The notes beneath the pieces are model-generated. The model had not been told where the DNA came from. It did no database searches and worked only from the letters and a program-made list of their open reading frames with translations. DNA of 64,000 nt from JBBSBL01 sp963735885. GTDB taxonomy: Bacteria; Actinomycetota; Thermoleophilia; Solirubrobacterales; Solirubrobacteraceae. Position 1 is the stretch's first letter. Every line of letters begins with the position of its first letter. Positions 17,739 to 26,686 of the stretch are shown in pieces. Both the position numbers and the translations under genes were made by a program. The stretch is from NCBI GenBank assembly GCA_963735885.1, contig CAVTMP010000005.1, positions 108,758 to 172,757 of the forward strand, in the 5' to 3' direction.

Positions 17739-20207
17739 CTACGCCCGGATCCGCTCGCCCTTCGGATCCCACAGCGGCTCGACCGCCACCTCGCCCTCGA
17801 CCCAGCGGTCGAAGATGTCCACCGCCACCGCCGTGCCGGGCTCGGCGTGCTCGGGCGGCAGGTAGGCGTAGGCGATCGAGCGGCCGACCGTGAACCCGTA
17901 GGCCCCGGTCGTCACCCGTCCCACGATCGCGTCTCCCACCCGCACCGGCTCGTTGCCCAACGCCACGGAGCGCGGGTCGCTGAGCACGAGGCACCGCAGC
18001 CGCTTCCGCGGGCCGGCCTCCCGCGCCGCGACGAGCGCCTCCCGCCCGACGAAGCCCCCGTCCTTGTCCAGCCGCACGCAGAAGCCGACGCCGCCCTCGT
18101 ACGGCGTCTCGTCCGGCGTGATGTCCGCCGCCCACAGGCGGTAGCCCTTCTCGATCCGCAGGGTGTCGATCGCCCGGTAGCCCCCGGCGACGATGCCGTG
18201 CGGCTCGCCCGCCGCCCACAGCGTCCGCCACAGCGCGAGCCCGTACTCGGTCGGGCAGTAGAGCTCCCAGCCCAGCTCCCCGACGAAGGTGACCCGCAGC
18301 GCCCGGCACGGCACGTCGCCGACGGTGATCTCGCGCATCGTCATGTACGGGAACGCCTCACCGGACAACTCGGCCGGCGTCACCGCGCCCAGCACGTCCC
18401 GCGCGCGCGGGCCCCAGAGGCCGAAGCACGACCACTGGGCGGTGACGTCGGCCACCCGCACGCTCCCGTCCGCCGGCGCGTGCGCGCGGATCCAGCCGAG
18501 GTCGTGGTTGCCGAACGCCGTCCCGGTGACGATCGAGAAGGCGTCCTCGCGCAGGCGCGTCACCGTGAAGTCGCACTCGATCCCGCCGCGCGTGTTGAGC
18601 ATCTGGGTGTAGGTGATGCCGCCGACGGCCCGCGCGACCTCGTTGTCGCACAGCCGCTCGAGGAAGGCCGCGGCGCCCGCTCCCGAGACCTCGAGCTTCG
18701 CGAAGGAGGACTCGTCGAACAGGCCCGCCCGCTCCCGCGTGCCGGCGTGCTCGGCGCCGATCGCCGGCGACCAGTGCTCCCCGGCCCACCCGCGCGGGCG
18801 CAGGGACTCGTCCCCCGCCTCGGCGTTGGCCTCGTACCAGTTCACCCGCTCCCAGCCGGACTTCTCGCCGAACACGGCGCCGTGGTCGCGGTGCCAGTCG
18901 TTCGCGGCGCTCACGCGGAGCGGCCGCCCGGCCCGCCGCTCGTGGCCCGGGTACTTGATGTCGTAGTAGGTCTCGTAGACCTCGCGCACCCGCTTGAGCG
19001 TGTAGGCGGGCGAGCGGTACTGCGCGCCGAAGCGCCGGATGTCCATGTGCCACAGGTCGAGCGAGGGCTCGCCCTCGGCGATCCACTCGGCCATGACCTT
19101 GCCGATCCCGCCGGCGCCGGCGAGACCGTGCGCGCAGAACCCGGCGGCGACGAAGAGGCCGCGCACCTCCGTCTCGCCGAGGCAGAACTCGCCGTCCGGG
19201 GTGAAGGCCTCGGGGCCGTTGATGAGCCGCGTCACGGTGATGTCGTTCATCGCCGGCACGCGACGGCGTGAGTTCTCCACGATCTCCTCGAAGCGCTCCC
19301 ACTCCTCCTCGAGCAGGCGGCCGTTGAAGTCCGGCGGGATCGCGTCGAGCCCGCGACCCTCGTCGGTCATCGACCACGGGGCGCTGTCGCGCTCGTAGCC
19401 GCCCATGACGAGGCCGCCGCCCTCCTCGCGGTAGTAGACGAGGAGATCCGGGTCGCGCAGGGTCGGGAGCCGGGCGCCGTCGCGCTCGCGGAAGGGCTGG
19501 GTGACGAGGTACTCGTGCGCCATCGGGACGATCGGCACCCGCACCCCGGCCAGGCGGCCGATCTCCGCCGCGAACATGCCACCGGCGTTGACCACGACCT
19601 CGGTCGCGACGTCCCCCTTCTCGGTGCGCACGCCGCGGACGCGGCCGTCCTCGACGTCGATCCCGGTGACGCGGCAGTTCGTGTAGATCCGCGCGCCGCC
19701 CCGCCGCGCCCCGTCGGCCAGCGCGTAGGTCAGCTGCGAGGGGTCGAGGTAGCCGTCGGTCGGCAGGTGGGCGGCGCCGAGCACCCCGTCGGTGGACATG
19801 AGCGGGAAGAGCTCCTGCGCCTCCCGCGCGGAGATCAGCTCGAGCGGCAGCCCGAACGTCTTCGCCCAGCCGGCCTGGCGCCGCAGCTCCTCGAGGCGCG
19901 CCTCGCTCGAGGCGAGCCGGATCCCGCCGCACTCCGTCCACCCGGGGTCGAACTCCGACTCCTCGCGCAGGCGGCGGTAGAGGTCGACGCTGTACATCAT
20001 CATCTTCGTCAGCGAGACCGATCCGCGCAGCTGCCCGACGAGCCCCGCCGAGTGGAAGGTCGACCCGCTCGTGAGCTGGTTGCGGTCGACGAGCACCACG
20101 TCGCGCCAGCCGAGCTTCGCGAGGTGGTAGGCGATGGACGCGCCACCGACCCCGCCGCCGACGATCACGCAGCGAGCGGAGTCAGGCGGGGTGCGATCGA
20201 CGGCCAT
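17739..20207 (-). CDS. Dimethylglycine/sarcosine dehydrogenase-like FAD oxidoreductase fused to GcvT
   Basis: The 822-residue protein has an N-terminal FAD domain (CVIVGGGVGGASIAYHLAKL, residues about 12-32) and an LTSGSTFHSAGL segment. In dimethylglycine and sarcosine dehydrogenases the His of this segment carries covalently bound FAD. The C-terminal half (about 430-822) is a GcvT-like aminomethyltransferase domain (GLFDESSFAKLEV, VTFVGELGWELY, YRAIDTLRIEKGYR) that passes the released one-carbon unit to tetrahydrofolate. The predicted reaction is oxidative demethylation of an N-methylated glycine or related amine. Its start overlaps the kinase-like gene by 26 bp, so the GntR, kinase and dehydrogenase genes form one operon. 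The exact amine is not known. Confidence 0.87.
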   Translation of the reverse strand: MAVDRTPPDSARCVIVGGGVGGASIAYHLAKLGWRDVVLVDRNQLTSGSTFHSAGLVGQLRGSVSLTKMMMYSVDLYRRLREESEFDPGWTECGGIRLASSEARLEELRRQAGWAKTFGLPLELISAREAQELFPLMSTDGVLGAAHLPTDGYLDPSQLTYALADGARRGGARIYTNCRVTGIDVEDGRVRGVRTEKGDVATEVVVNAGGMFAAEIGRLAGVRVPIVPMAHEYLVTQPFRERDGARLPTLRDPDLLVYYREEGGGLVMGGYERDSAPWSMTDEGRGLDAIPPDFNGRLLEEEWERFEEIVENSRRRVPAMNDITVTRLINGPEAFTPDGEFCLGETEVRGLFVAAGFCAHGLAGAGGIGKVMAEWIAEGEPSLDLWHMDIRRFGAQYRSPAYTLKRVREVYETYYDIKYPGHERRAGRPLRVSAANDWHRDHGAVFGEKSGWERVNWYEANAEAGDESLRPRGWAGEHWSPAIGAEHAGTRERAGLFDESSFAKLEVSGAGAAAFLERLCDNEVARAVGGITYTQMLNTRGGIECDFTVTRLREDAFSIVTGTAFGNHDLGWIRAHAPADGSVRVADVTAQWSCFGLWGPRARDVLGAVTPAELSGEAFPYMTMREITVGDVPCRALRVTFVGELGWELYCPTEYGLALWRTLWAAGEPHGIVAGGYRAIDTLRIEKGYRLWAADITPDETPYEGGVGFCVRLDKDGGFVGREALVAAREAGPRKRLRCLVLSDPRSVALGNEPVRVGDAIVGRVTTGAYGFTVGRSIAYAYLPPEHAEPGTAVAVDIFDRWVEGEVAVEPLWDPKGERIRA

Positions 20208-21114
20208 GCGCGGCGGCCTCCCGGAGCCGGCGTCGGTGGTCGGGGTCCTCGGCGGCGGCGCGGAGCCGCGCGAAGTGCTCGGCCGCGTAGGCGGCGAAGT
20301 CGAAGTCGAGCGTCGAGACGGCGGACTGCACGACGCCCCACATCGCCTCGCGGAAGTCCGACATCAGCCGCATGAGGCGCAGCGCGGCCAGGCGGCCCGG
20401 CGGGCAGGGCTCCTCGAAGTACTCGGCGAGCAGGCGCTCGTCGTCCTCGAGCCCGAGCCCGTTGTTCACCGAGAGGTTCGCGAGATCGAAGTAGCGGTCC
20501 CCCATGCCCGCGTACTCCCAGTCGAGGATGCGCACGCGCGTCCCGTCGTGGAGGAAGTTGGCGGTGAGGAGGTCGTTGTGGCACGGGACCGGCGCGTGCT
20601 CCGGACCGGTCAGGGCCGCCTCGATCTCGCCCGCCGCCGCCTGGGCCGGCGCGTAGTCGTCGGGGACGGCGACGCCGCGCCCGCGGGCGATCTCGCGATA
20701 GGCCTCGACGAGCCGGAAGCTGTCGAACCGGGTCGCGAGTGGCGGGCCGGCGTGCACCGCGCGCAGCGCGGCCGCGACCTCGGCGAGCGTGCTCGGCTCC
20801 CGCAGCGCCGCGGCCTCGATCGGCCGGCCGGCGATGAAGCCCGTCACGAGGCATCCGTCGTCGGCGAGGAACGCGACGACCTCGGGGCCGACCCCGGTCG
20901 CGGCCGCCGCGGCGGTGGCGGCGCGCTCCGCGTCGCGGTCGATGCCGAGCAGCGAGGTGTCCTTGCCGGGCAGCCGCACGACGAGGTCGCGGCCGCCGAG
21001 GCGCACCCGGTAGTTGCGGTTCGTGATCCCGCCGTCGAGGGGCGCCGCCGGACCCTCTGCCGGCCCGAGGTCGGCCTCCAGCCGGGCGAGGATGCCGGCG
21101 AGCCGCTCAGGCAC
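20182..21114 (-). CDS. Choline/ethanolamine kinase-like phosphotransferase
   Basis: This 310-residue protein belongs to the choline kinase/LicA-aminoglycoside phosphotransferase fold: GGITNRNYRVRLGGRDLVVRLPG at the N-lobe, the Brenner-type catalytic loop PCHNDLLTANFL, and the metal site ILDWEYAGMGDRYFDLANL. It probably phosphorylates choline, ethanolamine or a similar amino alcohol. The GTG at 21114 is chosen because it overlaps the end of the GntR gene by 8 bp and removes a Pro/Ser-rich N-terminal extension. Context with a methylamine-type dehydrogenase suggests quaternary amine use. Confidence 0.82.
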   Translation of the reverse strand: MPERLAGILARLEADLGPAEGPAAPLDGGITNRNYRVRLGGRDLVVRLPGKDTSLLGIDRDAERAATAAAAATGVGPEVVAFLADDGCLVTGFIAGRPIEAAALREPSTLAEVAAALRAVHAGPPLATRFDSFRLVEAYREIARGRGVAVPDDYAPAQAAAGEIEAALTGPEHAPVPCHNDLLTANFLHDGTRVRILDWEYAGMGDRYFDLANLSVNNGLGLEDDERLLAEYFEEPCPPGRLAALRLMRLMSDFREAMWGVVQSAVSTLDFDFAAYAAEHFARLRAAAEDPDHRRRLREAAAHGRRSHPA

Positions 21115-21883
21115 GCGCGAGCGCCCCGGCGGCGGCGTGGACGACGAAGCGGGCCCGGTCGCCCCGGTAGCGGTCACGCGCGAACTCGACGGCACGGCCG
21201 TCCTCCGCGTACGCGGTGCGCTCGACGAGCATCAGCGGCGATCCCGGCTCGACGTGGAGGGCGCGGGCCTGGGCCTGGCCCGCGAGCACCGGATCCAGCC
21301 GCTCGACGGCGCGCACGGGGCGGCAGCCGTACGGACCGCCGAGCAGGTCGTAGAGCGAGCCCGTGAGGTCGTGGGTGTCGAGGTCCGGGCAGCGGTCCTC
21401 CGGGATCCAGGAGTCCTCGAGCACGACCGGCTCGCCGCCCGCGAAGCGGATCCGCTCGATGCGCCAGGCCGGCGCGTCCGCCTCGAGGCCGAGCGCCTGG
21501 GCCACCGCGGCCGGGGCCGGCAGGATCCGCGCCCCGCGGACCCGGGCCCCCGGCTCGAGCCCCGAGCGCTCGAGGCGCTCGGTGAGCCCGGTGACCCGCG
21601 AGAGGTCGTGGTCGACCTTCTGGCAGGCGACGAACGTGCCGCGGCCGACCCCGCGCTCGACGAGGCCCCGAGCGGCCAGCGCGGTGAGCGCCTGGCGCAC
21701 CGTCATCCGGCTCACCCCGAGCCCCGCCGCGAGCTCGCGCTCGGACGGGATGCGCGCGCCCTCGGGCAGGTCCCCGGCGGCGATGCGGTCGGCGATCTGC
21801 TCCTCGATCTGGGCGTAGACCGCGAGATCGGAGCCCGGCCGCAGCCGCCAGCGGTGCCCGAAGACCCTCGCTCGCCAGCTCAT
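21107..21883 (-). CDS. GntR/HutC-family regulator with UTRA domain
   Basis: The 258-residue protein has an N-terminal winged helix-turn-helix (IPSERELAAGLGVSRMTVRQAL, residues about 44-65) and a C-terminal UTRA ligand-binding domain (VVLEDSWIPEDRCPDL, YDLLGGPYGCRPVRAVE). It heads the operon with the kinase-like and flavoprotein genes and probably senses their substrate. I chose the ATG at 21883, preceded by GAGGG, because upstream sequence is low-complexity and unlikely to be coding. A near-palindrome just upstream may be its operator. Confidence 0.85.
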   Translation of the reverse strand: MSWRARVFGHRWRLRPGSDLAVYAQIEEQIADRIAAGDLPEGARIPSERELAAGLGVSRMTVRQALTALAARGLVERGVGRGTFVACQKVDHDLSRVTGLTERLERSGLEPGARVRGARILPAPAAVAQALGLEADAPAWRIERIRFAGGEPVVLEDSWIPEDRCPDLDTHDLTGSLYDLLGGPYGCRPVRAVERLDPVLAGQAQARALHVEPGSPLMLVERTAYAEDGRAVEFARDRYRGDRARFVVHAAAGALARA

Positions 21884-21900
21884 CCCTCGCGCATCCCCCC

Positions 21901-21916
21901 AATGGTCCGATCCAAT
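21901..21916. promoter_or_regulatory. Possible GntR operator
   Basis: AATGGTCCGATCCAAT is an imperfect palindrome 18 bp upstream of the GntR start. It is stand-out AT-rich against its surroundings and suitably placed for autoregulation. There is no direct proof. Confidence 0.3.
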
Positions 21917-22005
21917 AGCGCCCACGCTACGGGGCCGCCCGGACGACCGCAACGCCGCGTTCCCCCCTCCGTGCGGGGGCAGGCCCCGCTCGTGAGGAAC
22001 CGAAC

Positions 22006-22035
22006 TTGACTTCCGTCCGCGCGCGGCCATATTCT
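22006..22035 (+). promoter_or_regulatory. Sigma70-type promoter for the permease
   Basis: TTGACT (22006-22011) and TATTCT (22030-22035) are separated by 18 bp, about 110 bp ahead of the permease start. They are the best -35/-10 pair in this divergent region. Confidence 0.55.
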
Positions 22036-22143
22036 CGCGCCCGCCAGAGGACGGACCGTCGTACCTTTTCGGCGGCTCCGCGCCAGGACTGGGGAGAGAG
22101 GGGCGTCGCCGGCGGCGGCGCCGGGCGATCATCGGGGGGGTAC

Positions 22144-23761
22144 GTGAGCACAGGGGAAAAGATCCAGGACGCCGACGAGCGACGGCTCGCGGAACTGGGC
22201 TACAAGCAGGAGCTGAATCGCGGCTGGAGCGGCTTCCAGAACTTCGCGATCTCGTTCACGATCATCTCGATCCTCGCCGGCTGCTTCACGACCTACTTCC
22301 AGGCGTGGAACAACGGCGGGCCGATCGCCATCTCGTGGGGATGGCTGCTGATCTCGATCCCGATCCTGATGATCGGGTTCTGCATGTCGGAGCTCGTCTC
22401 GGCGTACCCGACCGCCGGGGGCATCTACTGGTGGTCGTCGAAGCTCGGCGGGCCGGCCTGGGGCTGGTTCACGGGCTGGTTCAACCTGCTCGGGCTGATC
22501 GCGATCGCGGCCTCCGTGGACTACGCCGCGGCGCAGTTCTCGAACGCGATCCTCGGTCTCTACGGGGTGGACATCCTCGGCGTGAACTTCGGCGACTCGG
22601 CGAACATCCCGGGCGAGGTCTTCGGGCTCTTCGCGATCATCCTCACGCTCCACGCGATCGTGAACATCGCGGGTTCGCACCTCGTCGCCGTCCTGAACTC
22701 GATCTCGGTCTGGTGGCACGTCCTCGGCGTCGCGGTGATCGTCGTGATCCTCGTCCTCGCGCCGTCGAAGCACGCGAGCATCTCCTACGTGTTCACCCAC
22801 ACGGTCAACAACTCCGGCTTCATCGACGGATCGACGAGCGGGCTGTTCTTCGCCCTGTACATCCTCCCGCTCGGCGGCCTGCTCACGCAGTACACGATCA
22901 CGGGCTTCGACGCCTCGGCGCACATCTCCGAGGAGACGCACGGCGCGGCCGAGAGCGCTCCGAAGGGCGTGTGGCGCTCGATCTTCTACTCGGCCATCAT
23001 CGGCTGGGTCGTGCTGCTGGCGATCACGTTCGCCGCGTGGAACGAGAAGGCGATCAACACCGTCAACGACTACGGCGTCGGCAGCTCGATCCAGGTGTTC
23101 GCGAGCTCGGGGATGGGAACCGGCGCAGTCAAGGCGATCCTCATCATCGCCGTGCTGGGTCAGCTGTTCTGCGGCATGAGCTGCATGACGAGCGCCTCGC
23201 GCATGACCTACGCCTTCAGCCGCGATGGCGCCATTCCCGGATGGCGAATCTGGAGCAAGGTCAACGCGGCGCGCATCCCGTTCTACGCGGTGCTGTTCGT
23301 CGCGGTCCTCGCGCTGATCATCGCCCTGCCCGCGCTGAAGTACTCCAAGACCACCGGGGGACCCGTGGCCTTCCTCGCGGTTGTGTCGATCGGCGTCATC
23401 GGGCTCTACATCGCCTACGTGATCCCGATCTTCCTTCGCTGGCGGGCACGCGACAACTTCACCCCGGGTCCCTGGACGAACGGGAAGAAGTACAAGTGGA
23501 TGAACCTGTTGGCGACGTTGTGGGTGGCGCTGATCACGATCGTGTTCTGCCTCCCGGTCACCCCCGGGGGCGTCCCGTTCGACAAGGACTGGAACTGGAG
23601 CCTCGTGAACTACGCGCCGATCGTGACCGGCGGAGTGTTCCTCATCGTGGGCATCTGGTGGCTCGTGAGCGCACGCCACACGTTCACCGGACCGCGCCGG
23701 ACGATCGAGGAGATCGACCAGGAGGTCGTCGCCGGAGCCCAAGCCGCACTTCGCGCCATAG
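22144..23761 (+). CDS. APC-family amino acid/amine permease
   Basis: The protein starts at a GTG and carries about 12 hydrophobic segments after the conserved GYKQELNRGWSGFQNFAISF opening. SELVSAYPTAGGIYWW and TGFDASAHISEETHGAA are hallmarks of the amino acid/choline transporter group of the APC superfamily. It should import an amino acid, polyamine, choline or ethanolamine. The reading frame never closes properly: it runs on to 24225 across a hairpin and the next gene. Homology seems to end near AALRAIGAEAG, and a shift of one base would meet the TAG at 23759-23761. I suspect an indel shortly before this point. The adjacent amine genes support an amine substrate. Confidence 0.8.
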
Positions 23762-23787
23762 GTGCGGAAGCCGGCGACCTGAGCCCG

Positions 23788-23824
23788 GATCGCCGGCCCC
23801 CGGTCACCGCCGGGGCCGGCGATC
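23788..23824 (+). terminator. Perfect 13-bp hairpin after the permease
   Basis: GATCGCCGGCCCC and GGGGCCGGCGATC pair perfectly around an 11-nt loop. There is no T-tract, as is common in high-GC actinobacteria. It separates the permease from the FadR-type regulator gene. Confidence 0.65.
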
Positions 23825-23845
23825 CTCGCGCTCGGGACGGCAGCC

Positions 23846-24553
23846 ATGACCGACAGCGCCCTCGCCATCGTCTTCGGTCCCGTCTCGCCGCCGACGGCGT
23901 TCGAGGAGACCGTCGCCCGGCTCGGGACGGGCATCCGCGTCGGCCTGCTCGCCCCCGGGTCGCGGCTGCCGCCCGAACGCGAGCTGGCCGACCAGCTGGG
24001 GATCTCCCGCTCGACGCTGCGCCACGCGATCACCGCGCTCGTGCAGAGCGGGCTGCTGCAGTCGGTGCGCGGTCGCGGCGGCGGGACCTTCGTCACCGAG
24101 GCGCCGCCGCTCGCCGGCGGCCCGGCGGTGGCGCTCGGCGCCGATGCCCGCGCGGTGCTCGACGAGCGGCTGGCCACCGAGGCCGGCGCGACGCTGCTGG
24201 CGGCCGAGCGCGCCGAGCCCGGTGACCTCGAGGCCCTCGAGGACCTCGTCGGGCGCATGGCGACCGCATCGGACTTCGACGACTACCGGCGCGCCGACAT
24301 CCGCTTCCACATCGGGCTCGCCGAGGCCGCTCGCTCCCCCCGGCTCGTGGCGACGACGACGGAGATCCAGGGCCGGATGAGCGACCTCATCGCGCTGATC
24401 CCCCACCCCGAGGAGGTGCTCGCCCACTCCAACGCCCAGCACCGCCGGCTCGTCCGGCTGCTGAAGCGACGCGACAGCGCCCGGGCGGTGCAACTCTTGC
24501 GCGAGCACCTCGCCGGGACCGAGCACCTGCTGGAGGGCCTGACCCCGAGTTGA
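23846..24553 (+). CDS. GntR/FadR-family regulator (FCD domain)
   Basis: This 235-residue regulator has an N-terminal winged helix-turn-helix (LPPERELADQLGISRSTLRH) and a C-terminal helical FCD domain with the usual metal or ligand histidines (RADIRFHIGLAEAA, HSNAQHRRLVRLLKRRD). It stands just ahead of the gamma-glutamylation operon and probably controls it and the permease in response to an amine or intermediate. The 64-bp gap to the ligase gene contains TTGACA-like elements but no strong operator that I can name. Confidence 0.85.
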   Translation: MTDSALAIVFGPVSPPTAFEETVARLGTGIRVGLLAPGSRLPPERELADQLGISRSTLRHAITALVQSGLLQSVRGRGGGTFVTEAPPLAGGPAVALGADARAVLDERLATEAGATLLAAERAEPGDLEALEDLVGRMATASDFDDYRRADIRFHIGLAEAARSPRLVATTTEIQGRMSDLIALIPHPEEVLAHSNAQHRRLVRLLKRRDSARAVQLLREHLAGTEHLLEGLTPS

Positions 24554-24617
24554 CACGACCACGCCGGAATCGAGTAGGTTGGGAAAGGATGGCGATGCAT
24601 ACCATTGGAGTGGCAGC

Positions 24618-25946
24618 GTGACCCTCGACGACCTGAAGGACCGCGTCGCCCGCGGGGAGATCGACACGGTGCTCCTCGCCATCGCGGACATGCAGGGCCG
24701 CCTCCAGGGCAAGCGCCTCACCGCCTCGCACTTCCTCGACGAGGTCGTGCCCAACCACTCGGAGGGCTGCAGCTACCTGCTCGCCGTCGACGTCGACATG
24801 GAGACCGTCGACGGCTACGAGCTGACGTCGTGGGACAAGGGATACGGCGACTTCGTCATGGCGCCGGACCTCGACACCCTGCGCCTCGTGCCGTGGCTCC
24901 CGGGAACGGCGCTGTGCATGGCCGACATCCAGGACCACCACGGCGCCCCGGTGCCCTCCTCCCCGCGCCAGATCCTGCGCCGCCAGCTCGACCGGCTCAC
25001 CGAGCGCGGCTGGACGGCCTACGCGGCCAGCGAGCTGGAGTTCGTGCTCTTCAACGACTCCTACGAGGACGCGTGGCACAAGCGCTACGTCGATCTCGAG
25101 CCCGCCAACCTCTACAACGTCGACTACTCGCTGCTCGGGACCTCGCGCGTGGAGCCGCTGATCCGCCGCATCCGCAACGAGATGACCGGCGCCGACATGG
25201 TCGTCGAGAACTCGAAGGGCGAGTGCAACTACGGCCAGCACGAGGTGAACTTCCGCTACGGCACGGCGCTGGAGGCGGCGGACAACCACTCGATCTACAA
25301 GAACGGCGCGAAGGAGATCGCCGCCCAGGAGGGCCGGGCCATCACCTTCATGGCCAAGATCGACGAGCGCGAGGGCAACTCGTGCCACATCCACCTGTCG
25401 ATCGTCCGCGACGACGGCTCGGCCCTGTTCCCCGACGAGCCCGAGACGTTCCGCCGCTTCATCGCCGGCCAGCTCGCCTGCATGCGCGAGCTCACGCTGT
25501 TCTTCGCGCCGCAGATCAACTCCTACAAGCGCTTCTGCAAGGGGTGGTTCGCCCCGACCGCCGTGGCCTGGGGCGAGGACAACCGCACCTGCGCCCTCCG
25601 CGTGGTCGGACACGGCTCGGCTCGTCGTCTCGAGAGCCGTCTGCCCGGCGGCGACGTCAACCCCTACCTCGCCCTCGCGGCGATGATCGCCTCGGGGCTC
25701 CACGGGATCGAGCAGGAGCTCGAGCTCGAGCCGCCGCTGGTGGGCAACGCCTACGACGCGGACAAGCCGCACGTGCCGTCCACGATGCACGAGGCGCGCG
25801 ACCTGTTCGCGAAGTCCGCCGTGGCGCAGGAGGCGTTCGGCGAGGACGTCGTGAGGCACTACCTCAACTACGCCCACATCGAGCTCGAGGCGTTCGACGC
25901 CGCGGTCACCGACTGGGAGAAGTTCCGGGGGTTCGAGCGCCTGTGA
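24618..25946 (+). CDS. Glutamine synthetase-like gamma-glutamyl-amine ligase (PuuA type)
   Basis: The 442-residue protein has the glutamine-synthetase fold with AASELEFVLFNDSYEDA, the metal-binding GQHEVNFRYG, and SCHIHLSIVRDDG. The ATP site follows as NSYKRFCKGWFAPTAVAWG, and then RLESRLPGGDVNPYLALAAM. This branch joins glutamate to a primary amine such as putrescine or ethanolamine rather than to ammonia. The GTG at 24618 has GGAG 9 bp upstream. It heads an operon whose next genes encode a gamma-glutamyl hydrolase and an aldehyde dehydrogenase, giving the Puu pathway layout. Whether the amine is a polyamine or an amino alcohol is open; the permease and choline-kinase-like gene nearby make either plausible. 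Confidence 0.87.
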   Translation: MTLDDLKDRVARGEIDTVLLAIADMQGRLQGKRLTASHFLDEVVPNHSEGCSYLLAVDVDMETVDGYELTSWDKGYGDFVMAPDLDTLRLVPWLPGTALCMADIQDHHGAPVPSSPRQILRRQLDRLTERGWTAYAASELEFVLFNDSYEDAWHKRYVDLEPANLYNVDYSLLGTSRVEPLIRRIRNEMTGADMVVENSKGECNYGQHEVNFRYGTALEAADNHSIYKNGAKEIAAQEGRAITFMAKIDEREGNSCHIHLSIVRDDGSALFPDEPETFRRFIAGQLACMRELTLFFAPQINSYKRFCKGWFAPTAVAWGEDNRTCALRVVGHGSARRLESRLPGGDVNPYLALAAMIASGLHGIEQELELEPPLVGNAYDADKPHVPSTMHEARDLFAKSAVAQEAFGEDVVRHYLNYAHIELEAFDAAVTDWEKFRGFERL

Positions 25947-26686
25947 GGCCCGTCGTCGGCCTGTGCACCGCGCAGGAGCGCGCGCGGTGGGCGGTGTGGG
26001 ACCAGGAGGCCGTGCTCCTGCCCCGCAACTACGTCGACCGGGTGCAGGGCGCCGGGGCGATCGCCGTCCTGCTGCCGCCCGACCCCGCGGCGACCGAGGA
26101 GCCCGACGCGCTGCTCGACCACGTCGACGGCCTGCTGCTCGCGGGCGGCGCGGACATCGACGCGGCGGCCTACGGCGCGGACCCGCATCCGCTGACCGTC
26201 GACACCGTTCCCGTCCGCGACGCCTTCGAGATCGCGCTCGCGCGCCGGGCGATGGAGCGGGACCTCCCGGTGCTCGGGGTCTGCCGGGGCCTGCAGATCA
26301 TGAACATCGCCCGCGGCGGCACCCTGCTCCAGCACATCCCCGAGGCGCTCGGCCACGAGCGCCACCGCCCCGTGCTCGGGACCTTCGAGGGGGCCGACCA
26401 CGACGTCGAGCTCGAGCCCGGATCGCTCGCCGCCACGGCGGCGGGGGCCACGCACTGCGCCACGAAGTCCCACCACCACCAGGGGGTGGACGCGCTCGGG
26501 GACGGCCTGCTCGTCACCGGCCACGCGCCGTTCGACCGCTTCCCGGAGGCGATCGAGCTGCCCGGACGGCGCTTCGCCCTGGGCATCCAGTGGCACGCCG
26601 AGGCCACCGACGAGGACCGCATCATCGGCGCGTTCGTCGCGGCCGCCCGGGCGGCCCACGACGCGCAGGCCGGGGCCGAGGCGTGA
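25943..26686 (+). CDS. Gamma-glutamyl-gamma-aminobutyrate hydrolase-like (PuuD type)
   Basis: This 247-residue class I glutamine amidotransferase-like hydrolase carries the nucleophile Cys in LGVCRGLQIMNIARGG, an oxyanion-region GGADIDAAAYG, and the His of FALGIQWHAEA. PuuD removes the gamma-glutamyl group from the oxidised amine product. The gene starts at a GTG overlapping the ligase stop (GTGA), and its own stop overlaps the next GTG start, so all are co-translated. Confidence 0.87.
   Translation: MRPVVGLCTAQERARWAVWDQEAVLLPRNYVDRVQGAGAIAVLLPPDPAATEEPDALLDHVDGLLLAGGADIDAAAYGADPHPLTVDTVPVRDAFEIALARRAMERDLPVLGVCRGLQIMNIARGGTLLQHIPEALGHERHRPVLGTFEGADHDVELEPGSLAATAAGATHCATKSHHHQGVDALGDGLLVTGHAPFDRFPEAIELPGRRFALGIQWHAEATDEDRIIGAFVAAARAAHDAQAGAEA

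Noticed and set aside
22144..24225. Permease frame continuing as a 694-residue protein
   Set aside because: The extension crosses a perfect hairpin and most of the FadR-type regulator gene, and reads as Arg-rich shadow sequence. A frameshift before a nearby TAG is more likely.
24618..25946. Housekeeping glutamine synthetase
   Set aside because: Its operon (PuuD-like hydrolase, aldehyde dehydrogenase, permease) and divergent motifs fit a gamma-glutamyl-amine ligase. The gene at 39001-40338 is the better glutamine synthetase.
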